DNA of 64,000 bases, from contig OX155952.1 in assembly GCA_944548615.1 (NCBI GenBank), positions 39,939,231 through 40,003,230 of the forward strand, read 5' to 3'. The stretch comes from Micropterix aruncella. Its lineage: Eukaryota > Arthropoda > Insecta > Lepidoptera > Micropterigidae. Shown in pieces: positions 22,480 through 34,345 of the stretch. Numbering within the stretch: the stretch's first letter is position 1; each line of letters opens with the position of its first letter. Below the pieces are notes generated by a model. The model made no database searches. It was not told the origin of the DNA and was given only the letters and a program-made list of their open reading frames with translations. The position numbers and the translations under genes are program-made.

Positions 22480-24204
22480 TTATATCGTATAGGCGTGTTT
22501 ATACCGCAATCTACAGTGCGCCGCCCAGCGCCGGATTTAGACGTGATAAGGCCCTAAGCTATTTTAGCTATTGCTGCAGCATATTTGTGTTTATATATAT
22601 GATATATATATATGATAATTGCTCACTCGGACAAATTTTGGGGGCCCCCAACTTGCGTAGCTTATACGTAAATCCTGCACTGGCGCCGACGTATTGTTAT
22701 AGAAAGAAAGACGCCATATTAAAAATAATTGGAGAAGATATATCAATATTTGGAGCTATGAGTGCCATATAAACGTTGCGTCTCGTAGTAAAATCCTAGT
22801 TGCCTAATCGCAGTATAACGCTGAGCAATCTAATACCATATATAATCAATGTTAACATGCCATTTTCTTTTCAAATAAACTGAAAGATGTGTCGTCGCAT
22901 CAGCGGCTACTTTGTTTGAATGCATGCTGCGAACCGCAGTTCGAGCATCTCAGCTGAGCGTTTAGTGGCGAGCAGTGCTTATCACTGATAATATAACTTT
23001 AGTGCGTATATTATAAAGAGCCTTAGTCACGTTTTGCGTTTCGCGTCGCGGTCGGACCGGGCGGCTTCCATGCATTCTTAAATGTGCATTAAACTTTTAA
23101 TACGTCCGCGTCCGTTCCGACAGCACGACAAAATGACCGCTGAAGATCGATAAAATTATGAAAATTATTGGCATATCTCGAAGATTAGCCAGCATCAGAG
23201 GTGATATGTATGCAAATACCGTTGCGGTCCCCGCACCACAAGATGATATGGTCGTGCAACCGCGTCCAGTGTTGCCAGTTCGGAAAAATTTCGCTTTTTA
23301 GGCTACCTCTGACCCTACATCGGCGAACCAAAAAAGCTTTTTATTTATTTAATTTTAAAGTTGCAGATGTTAAATACATATAATAAATAAGCTTCCAGAA
23401 AAATAAACTTGCTGATAGTAAATACGTGATTGAGTATTTGCAAATACTTTTTCAAGCTTAAAATAGAATAAATATTCTGCGATAAATAACATTACAAATT
23501 GAATACTTCAAACTAGTTATGCACAAATGATGGATTTATCACTATGTCCATGTATTAAATCGACCATTTGATAACCTATTGTTTAATTAGCATAGTACAG
23601 TACACATCGAAGTAATGAAGTTAAATTAAAATACATTATTACAGATATATATGCCAGTAAGTTTTGTTAGGATTACAGTAACCATTTTGTAAATATGTTT
23701 GCCCAGGGAAGGCTAAAGGAGGGATACGTAAAGGGAAGAGGTATTTGGTTAGTAGCTGTGTGAAAGCAAATGTTTCTTAAACGACTTGAGCAATGAATGT
23801 GCATGCCTTACAGAGTGTGGGAGGGTAATTCCGTAAACGAGCAGAAGGTACCGTTAAAGAGTACGTGTAGACAGAAAAGTGATGGCGAGTGTTTTATCCC
23901 GGCTTGATCGGAGTGGAAAACCGTGGCCTACTAAAGGGTGAACATTCTCCTTGAGATAGGTAAGTTACGACAACGTATGCAAATTTCTTCGGTTGCGAAT
24001 AGAAAGCCAGTGAAGTTGCTCACGAAAGAGCCAACGTTATCGAACTTTCGCAAGTTAAAGATATACCTCAGGCAGATATTTTGCAGATGCTCCAGCTTAA
24101 TCAAAATATAACCAATGGCATTGTTGGCAACGCTTCAATAATGGTATAAATTTGTGTGCGTCGAAACCTTGAGCAGGTCGATAATCGGCAACGCATTGGC
24201 TAGT
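22480..24204. other. Intergenic segment, no gene recognised
   Basis: No protein family was seen. A TA-rich run lies near 22590-22615. Bases 22950-23110 and 23690-23960 are GC-balanced but unassigned. The phrase aaagggtgaacattct near 23932 resembles aaaggatgaacattct near 3353. Confidence 0.35.
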
Positions 24205-24372
24205 ACACAGTCTTGACATGAACCCAATGGAGCATCTATGGGTCCAACTTAAGAGAAGAGCCAGAATTTCTGGTCCTGACTCACCGCGTAGCTCTTAGAC
24301 GGCGATCGAAGAAGAGTAGGAGAATATTTCCCAAGATTATATTTTGACATTGATCAGATCATTGAGAAACCG
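24205..24372 (+). pseudogene. Tc1-like transposase C-terminal fragment
   Basis: Plus-strand translation LDMNPMEHLWVQLKRRARIS, then a broken continuation to EENISQDYILTLIRSLRN. This matches the D-x-NPIEHLW...IPQDYI..LI.SM tail of Tc1 transposases, including the third acidic catalytic region context. Only the last fifth of the protein is present, with stops. It is truncated on the right where a LINE 3' end begins. Confidence 0.75.
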
Positions 24373-24375
24373 AAT

Positions 24376-24790
24376 GTAGTATTTATTAGATATATCCTCC
24401 TAGCCGTGTTCGGCCATAGCGACTACATTCTAGTGACTTCAATGTATTTTTTTATTTAAAAAAAATTATGGTTTGAGGTTTTGCTGGTGCGCCCTCAGGT
24501 GACTGATGTAGCCGATTTTGGCTTGGAATGTGCGTGCACATTTGGAGTCAAGACACCATCGATGTAGTTATACTTTATGGCCGCCGGTGGTCGGACCTTT
24601 AGCTCGTCGCGCTTGGCATCGTAAGTCGAGCAGCCTCTTCTTTTCGAAATCATCTACATTGCCCTGCACTAGCAGTCTCTATCCTGGGCGATCTTTCGCT
24701 TTACTGAGAGGGCTTAATGTTGCACCTTTTCATATGCCTCTTCTGAGCATCCTTGTATCTGAGGGGCTGGCCACCTTGTTTCAGCGATTT
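24376..24790 (-). pseudogene. LINE ORF2 C-terminus with zinc finger and 3' UTR
   Basis: The minus strand gives QPLRYKDAQKRHMKRCNIKP, a frameshifted middle, then [20 protein letters not shown] and a stop at about 24475. It is the same architecture as 5862-6255 (LRYKD block plus C2H2 finger). Its 3' UTR on this strand contains gtcgctatggccgaacacgg (about 24398-24418), a phrase that recurs on the plus strand at about 47863-47884. Confidence 0.75.
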
Positions 24791-24794
24791 GGTA

Positions 24795-26310
24795 GTAGTA
24801 GTCTTTGGTAGTAGTAGTCTTTATTCATAAAAAAAGATACAAATTACATGTCACAGTTCCCCACTAAGGCTAGTGCCTTTTCAGTGGGTAACTAACAATA
24901 ATGTGTTTATATCTGACTTATATTATCTATTACCTATTATACTTTTATTAACTATTATAACTTTTTACGTTAAGTAGATGCATTGACTTCCTAACCTAAC
25001 CTAATCTAACCTATATCTCCTATCATAACTAGCTGAATATACACTTATAAATATGCTTTTCCACTAAATTAATATGCCTACTTACTAATCTAACCTAACC
25101 TATACTAATTATCCTGGTATACTTACTTTGTTTACAATTACAATAACAAATGATTACACTAATAAAATGATTCATACTAGATATCTATACTTATGCCCTA
25201 ACCTAACCTAACTTATCTTAATAAGCTTGGTTTACCGTAATTATTCTACTTGATGTTAATGCTAATTTAGTCTAATAGAATTTTTACTTGTTACAGTTAT
25301 GCTACTGCTTTTACATATTTATGCTAATTTACACTAATATAGTTTTTAATTTCTCTGTTATAGTATTTATATTACATAATATTTAAATTATTTCAATTAG
25401 CTCGCCTGGGTAAGTCATTATTTAGGTTGCTTAGTAGTATAAGTTTCAATGTTTTCTTTAGTAAGTTTGTCTAATTTTATCGAAAAGTGATTGAATAATT
25501 TTGGAACAATGAATTCAAGAGTTCTATCGCCGTAATAATTGTTTTGCTTGTTATATTTCAAATACCCCTTTTCACGTAGCCGAGTTCTGTGTACATGATC
25601 GGCAGGTATTCGTAACGAACCGTTTTCGTTGTTGTCAAGCAGAATTTTATACCATACGAAGAAACTTATAGGCAAGACATCAATTGAGGAGTAGAGATCT
25701 GTGTAATTATTTTGCTTAATTTGTATTGAGCCTTTTGGTGCCATTTGTTTCAGTATTCGAATTTGAATATTTTCCACTTTCCTAACGTACGTGGGAAATG
25801 TAAGTCCCCATACCTGAATGCCATATCCTAGTATAGAATTTACAAGTGAAAAGTATATGATTTTCATAATATTATGAGGTACTACGGATTTTAGGTGAAA
25901 GAATAGTTTAAAAAAATACCTGAGTTTTCCACACAGTAGAAGTATGTGACTTTCCCAATTAAAGTTTTTGTCAAGTATTAAGACCAGGTATTTATGTGTA
26001 CTCACAACCTCTAGACTATTGCAGGAGCAGTTTAGATGTGATACGTTATCGTGAATGCACGTATACGAGTGTGCTTTAATAGCTATCTCGCCCCTTTTTT
26101 TATAGGGAGAGGTGACGTACAATACCTTTGTCTTTCTTATGGTTGATAACGAGGCCGTTGTCATGGGACCAGCGCAACAGTTGTGGGAATTGTTGGTTCA
26201 TGATTGTGTTTGCAGTATTTACGTCATCGTGCTCAACCACTATCGCGGTGTCATCAGCGAATTGGTACACTTTTGATTTAAAAAATTGCAATATATCAAA
26301 TAAAACATAG
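24795..26310 (-). mobile_element. 5'-truncated LINE (jockey/CR1-like)
   Basis: Minus-strand element with the RT YADD region at its 5' side, a long connection domain, a 3' UTR (24840-25417) and a tail at 24790-24836 made of repeated tactactacc-type units after an aataaag signal. The 3' UTR holds several short cctaacctaa runs, that is, TTAGG-like on the sense strand. It lacks the endonuclease domain and most of the RT. Confidence 0.75.
25418..26291 (-). pseudogene. LINE RT C-terminal half, one frameshift
   Basis: First piece (26100-26291): KSKVYQFADDTAIVVEHDDV, with the RT catalytic pair in FADD, then LLRWSHDNGLVINHKKDK. Second piece (25418-26164, another frame): THKYLVLILDKNFNWESHI, then NSILGYGIQVWG and KVENIQIRILKQMAPKGS, the thumb/C-terminal region found in jockey-like LINEs. 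The two pieces are joined by a frameshift between about 26100 and 26164. The reading frame ends at a clean stop before the 3' UTR. Confidence 0.8.
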
Positions 26311-27134
26311 GTCCCAATACGGATTTATTAGAATACTTGGAGGGAATACACAATATTCACATTAAATACTGCTCGATATTATGGAATGTTTTCTTTGTTA
26401 AAATACCAATGTCTTGGGTGGCTGTTTTTTTGAATACTTTAATTATTTTTTTATTTTGGCCCTTGTAAAGAGTAAATTCTAATTCCCGTAAATGGCTTGA
26501 CTTTAAACCCCATTAAGTAACATTATAAACCATATACTTAATATTTTAGTTTAAATTTATTCACAAAAGAATAGCAGGGTGGGTCGTTTTTTTTTTGGTC
26601 GCGAGTGTAGATATTATTGTTACATATTGTTTTATGTGTAATTATCATTATATAAGACATGTTTTTTATTTCTCTTTTTAAACAGCAACTAAAATATATA
26701 CTTTTCCTTTCCACTTTTTCCCTTTATAAATGCATAAATAAATTGAGAGATGTTTGTGGGTGAAATAAGGTGCAAGATAGTTACTTTAGGCTAGCATCAA
26801 AATGGCTACTTTAGGCTACTGGCTAAATCGGCGACTTTCGTTCACAGATACCTGGCATCACCGGCCGCGGTTGCTGCGCTACCACGCTGCCTGCGACATT
26901 CGACAAAATTATTAACACAAAGAAACCCAGGATAGGCCTGCATAAGACTTACAAGTTACAGTAGAGTGCCAAACAAGTGTGCTCAGTTTAATTCTTAGAA
27001 TTTACAATATATGACGTCTGTTTGTCATGCTCGCTTGTCGGATCACGCTTGTCTAATAGCCTAGCGGGGCGTCATTTATTACCAATTTTAAAAAAAATTG
27101 TATTTATTTTATTTTGCTCCGAAAATGTTTGTTC
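26311..27134. other. Intergenic segment, no gene seen
   Basis: AT-rich, with nothing recognised. A T10 run lies near 26590. Confidence 0.4.
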
Positions 27135-27240
27135 AGAAAACTTTATTGCACACACAATGTAATACAACACGGTGGGCCTATTGCCAAGTGGCAGTATAAT
27201 TCGACCATACCATGAATTGACATTTAGCGCAATCAAAATA
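27135..27240 (-). mobile_element. LINE 3' end (minus strand)
   Basis: The minus strand reads ggcaataggcccaccgtgtt and then gtgtgcaataaagttttctg, the same terminal pattern as 15640-15716 and 63755-63850. Only the terminal part is recognisable. Confidence 0.55.
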
Positions 27241-27309
27241 AATCATTAAAGAAGCGGTTATCAAATCATGGCAGACTTACCATACATCAAATAATATAAA
27301 TTATAGCTT

Positions 27310-27980
27310 CATAAAACTTAGGTCCACAAATTATGATATGTATGTTGATTTAAATATGATTTAAATTTTTAAATATGTATGTTGATTATATTTTACCATT
27401 GAATTTTATTAACTAAAATTCTTAAATATCTGTTGTTATTTATGAACATGTGTACAATGTTTTTTTTTTGACTAGGTATGATTTTACAAAATTTTATACT
27501 ATGAACTTGAACATAGATTTTTATTACTAAAAAATCTTAAATAGTTGTTGTTTATTTTGACTAGGTGTTACTTGACATAATTTTATATTTCTGAACATAC
27601 TATATCTCATATAATGACGTTGAATTTTTCTCATAACTTTCCTAATTATTTTTTTTCTTTCCCTCTCCCTTTTTTTGTTCATATGTTTCTTTTAGTTTTA
27701 AATCTATTCTATTTCTCTTACTATATTTATTGGAATTTTGTGTTTAATTTTAATGGCGATATTAATATTGCAATTAACTTTTTTAGGACCACAATTTAAA
27801 GCCATTAGGTTTTATGAGCATTTTTCTACAACGTTTAAATAATTTATTGTACTATGAGAGCTCTGTCCACCCTTGGACGAGTTAGTCCCAGTTGGGTGAC
27901 AGAATAAAAAAAGCATGAGATTAAGGTTTTGCCATTCGGTTCCTGTTATTTGTGTAGCAAAATGAATGTTTTATAGAAAT
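27310..27980 (-). repeat. Interspersed repeat family R3, inverted copy
   Basis: Reverse-complement match to 2012-2585 and 57651-58225, including gttgggtgacagaat and gccattcggttcctgttatt at its right end and cataaaacttaggt at its left end. It is more diverged in the AT-rich middle. Confidence 0.6.
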
Positions 27981-28599
27981 GAATTCCTAAAAAATAAATA
28001 AGTAAATACTGCCGGGGTTATTGTGACTAAAGCTTATTTAGCGCAAATTAATGTATAAAAATATTAATTTAAATAAAATAGCGGACATTATAAATGAATA
28101 CAATTAATAATCATAATAGATACATTAAAACAGCAATTAGTAACATATATCAGCTCGATATTGATGGAAGTATGGTGGATATAAGGCAATGATTACTGAG
28201 GGTACTCTGAATTCTAAGCTCATCCCAAACAATAAATTTAAAACTTGTTCAATGCGAAGCAGAACTGGACAGCGTGTACTCTATTGATGGGGTTTATCAC
28301 CATCACCGGCATGCGGTTGTGGCGCAGAGAGTCAATCGTCAAAAAGACGATATCTTGGAAACTTTCCCACTTACAAATTTTGCTAAAGACTTACAGGGAC
28401 TGAATGAAGCAACCCCAGACGCAACACAACGCATGCATAATTTATCTATTAAAATCTTACTGACATGTACGAGTATATCCTATTTAATGATTATTGAAAA
28501 AATATGTTATTGTTTGTTTTTATTATTATGCTTCTTAATATTATATTAATGACCGATCCTTTTTAAAAACGACAAAGGGAAGGGTAATATCCCAAATTG
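27981..28599. other. Intergenic segment, no gene confirmed
   Basis: A 91-codon plus-strand frame (28274-28549) has no family match and an AT-rich, low-complexity end. It is probably not a gene. Confidence 0.35.
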
Positions 28600-28810
28600 T
28601 TCATAGTATACCTATTTATTTTATTTATTTATTATTTATTTGTATCAAACATAATTATAAAATGCATAAAAATGGTCATAACAAGTAATGGTGCGAAGAA
28701 ACAACGGCCCACATTCACATGACCATGCTCAGCGTATACCCAACTAGGCCAAATATAGCCTGTATCTGGGAATACGACTTACTTTCTGACTTAGGTGGAG
28801 AAGCCTAACT
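28600..28810 (-). mobile_element. Probable LINE/RTE 3' end (minus strand)
   Basis: Read on the minus strand it passes from ctgagcatggtcatgtgaat into an A-rich tail of aaataaat units (about 28615-28640). The tail and orientation suggest a retroposon end. The coding part is not recognised. Confidence 0.4.
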
Positions 28811-30240
28811 GACGTAGGTACTCATATAGATACATATACACATACACACATACATATACATACATACACAAATATATAAATATAACGATCTAAATATATT
28901 ATAGTATTATTCTTTTGCATTATATTACAATATAGTACATTTTGATTAATATCTTATATCATATTATATAGTATAATAGTAAAGTTATGCAGAAATATAT
29001 ATTTTTTTTAAGATATGACTTGCAGCAGTTCTTTCTCTGTCCTTGAACGACCTATGTCGTCAAGCCATTTTTTAATATTTTTTTTGAATAAATACGATAT
29101 ATCATTTTTCTATACATACGATATATCATCGATCTATATGTGAGACCTCGTACGCACCAAAAAACCTCGTATGCATCATTTGTTATTGGTGTAAAATCGA
29201 GCTCCGGGTCGTTTTGTTCATGTACCGAGGCCTCAAATTGCGTAATTCTCGTTGTAGTGGCATTTCGTAGGAATAAATTTAACCGGTAAGACCGCTTGTT
29301 TAGTATTTATTCCTTGGAAACAACATAACTTTTTGACAGTTTCAATTGTTAGCATATATAGTAATTGTTAGCATATATAGTATATATGTTTAATTTTGTC
29401 CTGTTTACACAGCTAAAAAAACATCTCGTTAATGAAGCTATTCAGTTTTTATATGCCCTGAAAATGTTCTTCTTGGCATTTACGAGGTTTCACACACCTA
29501 AAGAGCAGCATTATACGTAACTAAACTGGCATACTTAATAAATCGGCATATGTTTATGTAATATTGGGCTTGTCTCTGTTTATTCTTGCATCAATATCAA
29601 TTGCACCAACAGTTCATGAATAATGTTACAACAAAATAGCGCGCTGACCTGAACGTTCAAAACTGAATACATAGTGGAAAGTTTTAAATAGTATTACGGG
29701 GTTGATGGAAACTTTATTATAATCATAATACTAACAGCAGTCTACTTTCTATACATAAACACAAAAATGTTGAGATTTTTTTATTTACCCTTAAAGTATT
29801 TTATTAATGGTTTGATTACATTGAAAAAAAAAACTTCTTTGGATAAAAAAATGCTGCTCGATAAAAACGAGCGAAAATGACAATTTAAATCCCAGTGTCA
29901 ATTTACAAGTTACAAAGGTGATGAACCCTCTAAAGAGATTCCAAACCTATCAAATTCATTAGTTTTTCGATAAAAACAAATATTTTTTAGTAAAAAATAA
30001 AAAGACCAGTAAACTTTGAAGTTAATCCAATTTAATTAGAGTGTTCTTCAACTCTTTAACTCTGAGAATAATGGCAGATTTTTCGGTTTATATAATATAG
30101 CGATTATGATGATCCTTATAGGAAATTCCTCTTGTGTGCATTTTTACTGAATTTCGTCTGCATTTCTCGCTACAGTGCGATATAAATGTTTGTTGACATC
30201 ATCGTAGCTTGAGTCTTTAGAAATCTGTCCATAATGTGGT
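28811..30240. other. Intergenic segment, no gene seen
   Basis: A (CATA)n microsatellite lies at about 28826-28876. A short direct duplication of ttgttagcatatatagta lies near 29346-29380. Bases 29130-29320 are GC-balanced and may be unique host DNA. Confidence 0.4.
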
Positions 30241-30655
30241 AATAATAATAAAAGGCTTTATTTGTTGAAACAAATCGGCGGGCTTATTGCGTTCAAGCAA
30301 TATCTTACAGCTAACCTTAACCTGACGGGAAGACATGCTATACGGTAAAAATAAGATAAAACTATTATTGAAATCACTTGCTCAAATCAAATGTATCCAA
30401 CATTTGGATTTGGACCCAGCACAAAATGAAACATAACATAAAAAAAATAAAAAAAGAAATAAACCTATAATGACTCAGGGAAGGGGAAGGGGAGGGGAGA
30501 GAGAAATTTATGAGCGCGTGTTAAAATACTCTTTGAGCCTGCGTTTGAAGCTATACCAACTCGGTGCTGTCTTTACATATGTAGGTAAAGCATTACAGAG
30601 ACGGGATCCCTGTACGGAGAAAGAGTGCGAGTAGGAATGACTACTGTGACTAGGT
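30241..30655 (-). pseudogene. LINE C-terminus and 3' UTR
   Basis: Minus strand: RLCNALPTYVKTAPSWYSFK, then RRLKEYFNTRS and a stop near 30508. This matches the 'FN.LP..IK...S...FK..LK.yl' C-terminus of LINE ORF2. The 3' UTR contains caataagcccgccgatttg and the element ends in a tta-rich tail at 30241-30255. Confidence 0.65.
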
Positions 30656-31270
30656 TGTCTTCAGATTTCAGAGGGCGCTCGTGAGCTGATAGAGCATTGA
30701 ATTTGTAAATGTACAGCTGAGTCATTGTTATCTGCTAATATAATCCTCACGGGAAGAGCCTTTTGCCGGTCACTGGGCCGCACTGTTATTATCGAAAAGA
30801 AATATCGTAGGTATGTGGCTATTTTTCGGTACAAAATGCGCATAATCCAATAAAGTTCTTTATTGTCATGAAATATGCATCGATAGCCTCGACTGTCGGC
30901 GACGTCACTAACGATAAAGGAAGAAATAAAATGAGGAAAGGCGTCGACCGTCCGCGACGACCTCCATAAGTGGTCACCATTACGACGGCAATTATGATGG
31001 TGCGGTGCTCGGATCGTGTTTTTATTAGGGGTGGTTTTATGTCGATATATTGAACGTTGACGACCGATTGACTCGACGACACAAAAAGCGATTCGCGACA
31101 ATTCCCGCTTGCTCTCCGCCTGCAGTGGGACTACCAAGCGGGCGATTTGATATTGGCGATTCAAACAACGTGGCGTGAATTGACCGCATACCACATTCAG
31201 GGCATGAATTGATTGACCACACATCGCATTGCTTACAGAGTTTGCGAAGGTCACGGCGACTTAGGAGCTA
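30656..31270 (-). other. Unassigned open frame (197 codons) in GC-balanced DNA
   Basis: A minus-strand frame is open from 31254 to 30661. It is not recognised as any protein family. The composition (GC-balanced, many rare-looking residues, several overlapping open frames) argues for non-coding unique DNA or an old element interior. It directly abuts a LINE C-terminus of the same strand, so it could be more of that element, but no RT motif is visible. Confidence 0.3.
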
Positions 31271-32154
31271 AATTATAATGGCGATTTAAACGGTTAGGTC
31301 CTTACCTATGTGATTTCCGTTTCTTTTATTTAGACTAGCCTCTTTGAACTTCGTTAATTTCGGCTAATTCCAAATGGAAATAAATTTTAAATTACCGCAA
31401 TATTTTTCCTTTTCAACATTGGTTATTCATTCGTCTGTCTATCGTTTGTAATTACTTGAATATTTTTGAGATACAGCTAGATAATGTCCGCAACTAAAGG
31501 TAAGTCAGAAGAAGCTCATAAATTAAATTTTATTTCATAAGCTCTTTCCGGGTGTAGAAAATACAAAGTAATTTTTTTTTATTAATAAAAGATACAAAGT
31601 TGTTATACACGGAAATAAAGACCTAATAAGTAAGAGATGTATAATAAATAATTGTATAACGAATACAACAGTATTTTAAAATTTAAATTTAAAAAATATG
31701 AAATAAATTCAAATTCTCAATAATAAAGTAGTAAAATATCCAAACCAAGTAGAAATTATAAGTAAGTAGTTAGATAAAAAGTAAGAACAAAATTCAAGGT
31801 CAAAATGAAACATAAAAGAAATAAAATAAACACAAAAAATACAAAAAGATTCAGAGAAAAAAGTAAAATTCAATATAATTATCAGGATATTAAACGCGAC
31901 AAATGAGAAATTAAAGGTCATCTGACATATAACTAATATTAGAAATTTAATAATATTTTTAGTATGCATTGTATATATGTATTAGTATTTTAAATCAATC
32001 TATGAAAGTAGTCAATGTATTCCTCATAGCTGTAGGGATATTTTCAATGTAAGTATCTTTTGCACACCTCATTTATGTAAATGTAGCCGTATTTCAAGTA
32101 TTAGTGTGAATGTATAGTGACGGTATGGTGGCTCTGTATATTTATTTTCCATTA
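31271..32154. other. AT-rich intergenic DNA, no gene seen
   Basis: Very AT-rich between 31550 and 31980. No family was recognised. Confidence 0.45.
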
Positions 32155-32490
32155 CAGCTTCTTGCGATTTGGCACTAAGTTAAAAGCAAAAGTATAATGT
32201 CAAGAACTGCAAACACCGATGAAGAAGCTCGCAATGAAACAACCGATCCTGGCCAATTCTTCTTCGTTGCTACTTATGCACGATAACGCTTGACTATACA
32301 CTATACAGCAAAATAGCCACAAAATTGCAGAAATTGTAACTGGAGACTCTTTGTCTCCCACCGTCGCCGGACATTGTTCCAACCGATTTATGCTTTTCCG
32401 GAATGTGAATATTTTTTACAGGAGAAAAATCGATGAGACAGTGAAAAACGCATTCAAAGCACTGGTTAATTCTTGTCCATGATAGTTCTA
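32155..32490 (+). pseudogene. Mariner transposase C-terminal relic
   Basis: Plus-strand text with frameshifts: SGTK-like start (ttggcactaagttaaaagc), then ILANSSSLLLMHDNA followed by a stop, where HDNA is part of the catalytic HDNARPH block. Next come LETLCLPPSPDIVPTDLCF, the PYSPDL.PTD block with the third catalytic Asp, and ETVKNAFKALVNS. It is the opposite strand and a different copy from the mariner at 19050-20000. Confidence 0.75.
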
Positions 32491-32594
32491 CAGCAGAGGC
32501 ATTAAGGGGGGAGCCTGGTTTAAAAAGCCCAAAAAACATGTATTTTTTAAACTTTAAGTTGAATTGTGATGATGATTTTTTTATATTAGTTTGA

Positions 32595-33115
32595 TTAACA
32601 TTTGAAAGATGGAATGCGCACGGAAAACAATTAAGAGACAAATTTCTAGTGCTTGTTTTCTGCTGCGCCAAATACGAAAACTAATTATTACGCTTATTTT
32701 AAGTCTCTTCTCCGTTACGGTATTCATTTCTGGGCGCAATGCATTATCGATCTAACTAAGGCAACATATTTTTCACTGCAAAAACGGGCCATTCAAATTT
32801 TAAGTAATCTGGGTTATGTAGAATCATACCGTGGTCATTTCAGATCGCTTTTAATCCTCACTTTTCCATCTCTATACGTATTAGAATGCATTAATTCGAT
32901 TATAAAAAACATAGCTATGCTGTCGATACCATCAGATACCAATAAATATTTTAGTAAAGGGAGAAATAATCTGATTATTCTGCGTCCTAAACTAGAACTT
33001 TTTAAAAGGTATCCGAATACATCGGAATGATATGTTTCAACAAGCTATTCCTTAGTATCAGAAAAAATATGTTGTGAAAGAAAATTATCCTAATTTAGGA
33101 TTAAACTCAAATTAT
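32595..33115 (+). pseudogene. LINE ORF2 C-terminal fragment
   Basis: Begins KTIKRQISSACFLLRQIRKL, then YYAYFKSLLRYGIHFWAQ, KATYFSLQKRAIQILSNLGY and RSLLILTFPSLYVLECI. This is the jockey-like LINE region after the RT core (..ACFLLR.....YYAYF.S.L.YGI..WG...LQKRA.R). It is open for about 125 codons to the stop at 33030. Truncated at both ends. Confidence 0.75.
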
Positions 33116-34044
33116 ATCTCATTGAAAGAGGATTGCACGATATTAAAGATCTCTTAAAACTGTGTGCATCTTGAATATTGGGTGCATCTTGAATGTACTC
33201 AGGTACGTACCTACTAAATGGAGGCGATGAAACATAGTAGAATTAATCGAATTAAGTATGGATAGGATTTCAGGATATACCAGGCGAGTCCAACGACTAT
33301 CAGAATATATTCTTGTTTGATGCCGTTCTGGAATTCTCTCTCGTTTTCCTAAATTTCTCCTTAGCTTAGGTAAAACCATGTAAATCTAACCATGTTACTT
33401 CCACGTTGGCCACATCGCCACTTAATCTATCAACGGTCGGAGGCGCCGCGACTCCTCCCACTTAACGCTTTTTCGACAGGGCCCGAGGTGCTGCCCGTGA
33501 TTAATGATGGTCGTCTGCTGTTCCCGTTTCCCTCCGATTCTGGCCGATCAGCCACGAGGAGGTGGGGAACTAGAGCAGGTTAATGTGAGGGACGAACGCG
33601 GCTCGAGCAGCGCGAACGCATGATGGATGTGCGCCATTTGCACCTCATTCGCCAAATGCGAAAAGATGTTTCATTTTTAAAACCTGCAGTTGAAAAATAT
33701 TTAATCATCCACGGTTTACGAGAATGTTGTCGAAACATCATGCAGTTAAATCAAGAAAGACGTTCTCAGACGGCGACAGCACCGCGGATATCGCGAGTTT
33801 TTAAGGTTAAAAAAAATATAAGTTAGGTCTAGCGAAAAATACAAAAATACACTGAACCAAAATAGCAATGCAATATTTTCGCGTTTTATTACAAGCCGCG
33901 ATTTCAGGATTTAAAATAGCCCTTTTACACAGTTCCTCTATTTACACAGATGGACCAATTTCTATCAAGAGAAGATATCTCGCCAGCGGCAATCATCTGT
34001 GTTTTATGTAGGTAAATAATTTAAAGGCTACTCCAGGTTAATTG
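33116..34044. other. Intergenic segment with GC-balanced core
   Basis: Bases 33380-33830 are GC-balanced and include a 68-codon plus-strand frame (33620-33826, MMDVRHLHLIRQMRKDV...) without a family match. It may be unique host DNA. No splice-supported gene model is evident. Confidence 0.35.
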
Positions 34045-34345
34045 ACAGAATATGAATGTTTATTTGTTTGTTGCTATTCTTTTGTGAATTTCACAATGGG
34101 CGGGTTTATTATCATACGACAATCTCTCACAACCAACTCTACTATGAAATGTATATACGTATGCGTGCGTGTAATATGTGTGTCAGTATATGTCTTATTA
34201 TTGTATTCGATCGACGGAATTAAAATGCAATTATGTTGATTGTATCTCAAAAGAAAATGGTGACCCATCCAGGAATCGAACCCGAAAACTAACAATACAA
34301 GACCAGACGAACTAACCTCTGTGCCACCAGGCCGTGTCGTCGTCA
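34045..34345 (-). mobile_element. tRNA-derived SINE
   Basis: On the minus strand, TGGCACAGAGG (34326-34316) matches the Pol III A box and GGTTCGATTCC (34282-34272) matches the B box exactly. They are 33 bp apart, in a tRNA-like head from about 34342 to 34262. The downstream part is AT-rich and has no tRNA 3' end, so this is a SINE rather than a tRNA gene. The 3' limit is approximate. Confidence 0.7.

Noticed and set aside
30661..31254. 197-codon minus-strand frame as a host gene
   Set aside because: No recognisable domain, and other open frames overlap it on the same strand. Kept only as an unassigned segment.
31484..31505. ATG followed by five codons and GTAAGT, resembling a small first exon
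   Set aside because: Weak start context and too short. Such matches are expected by chance in AT-rich DNA.
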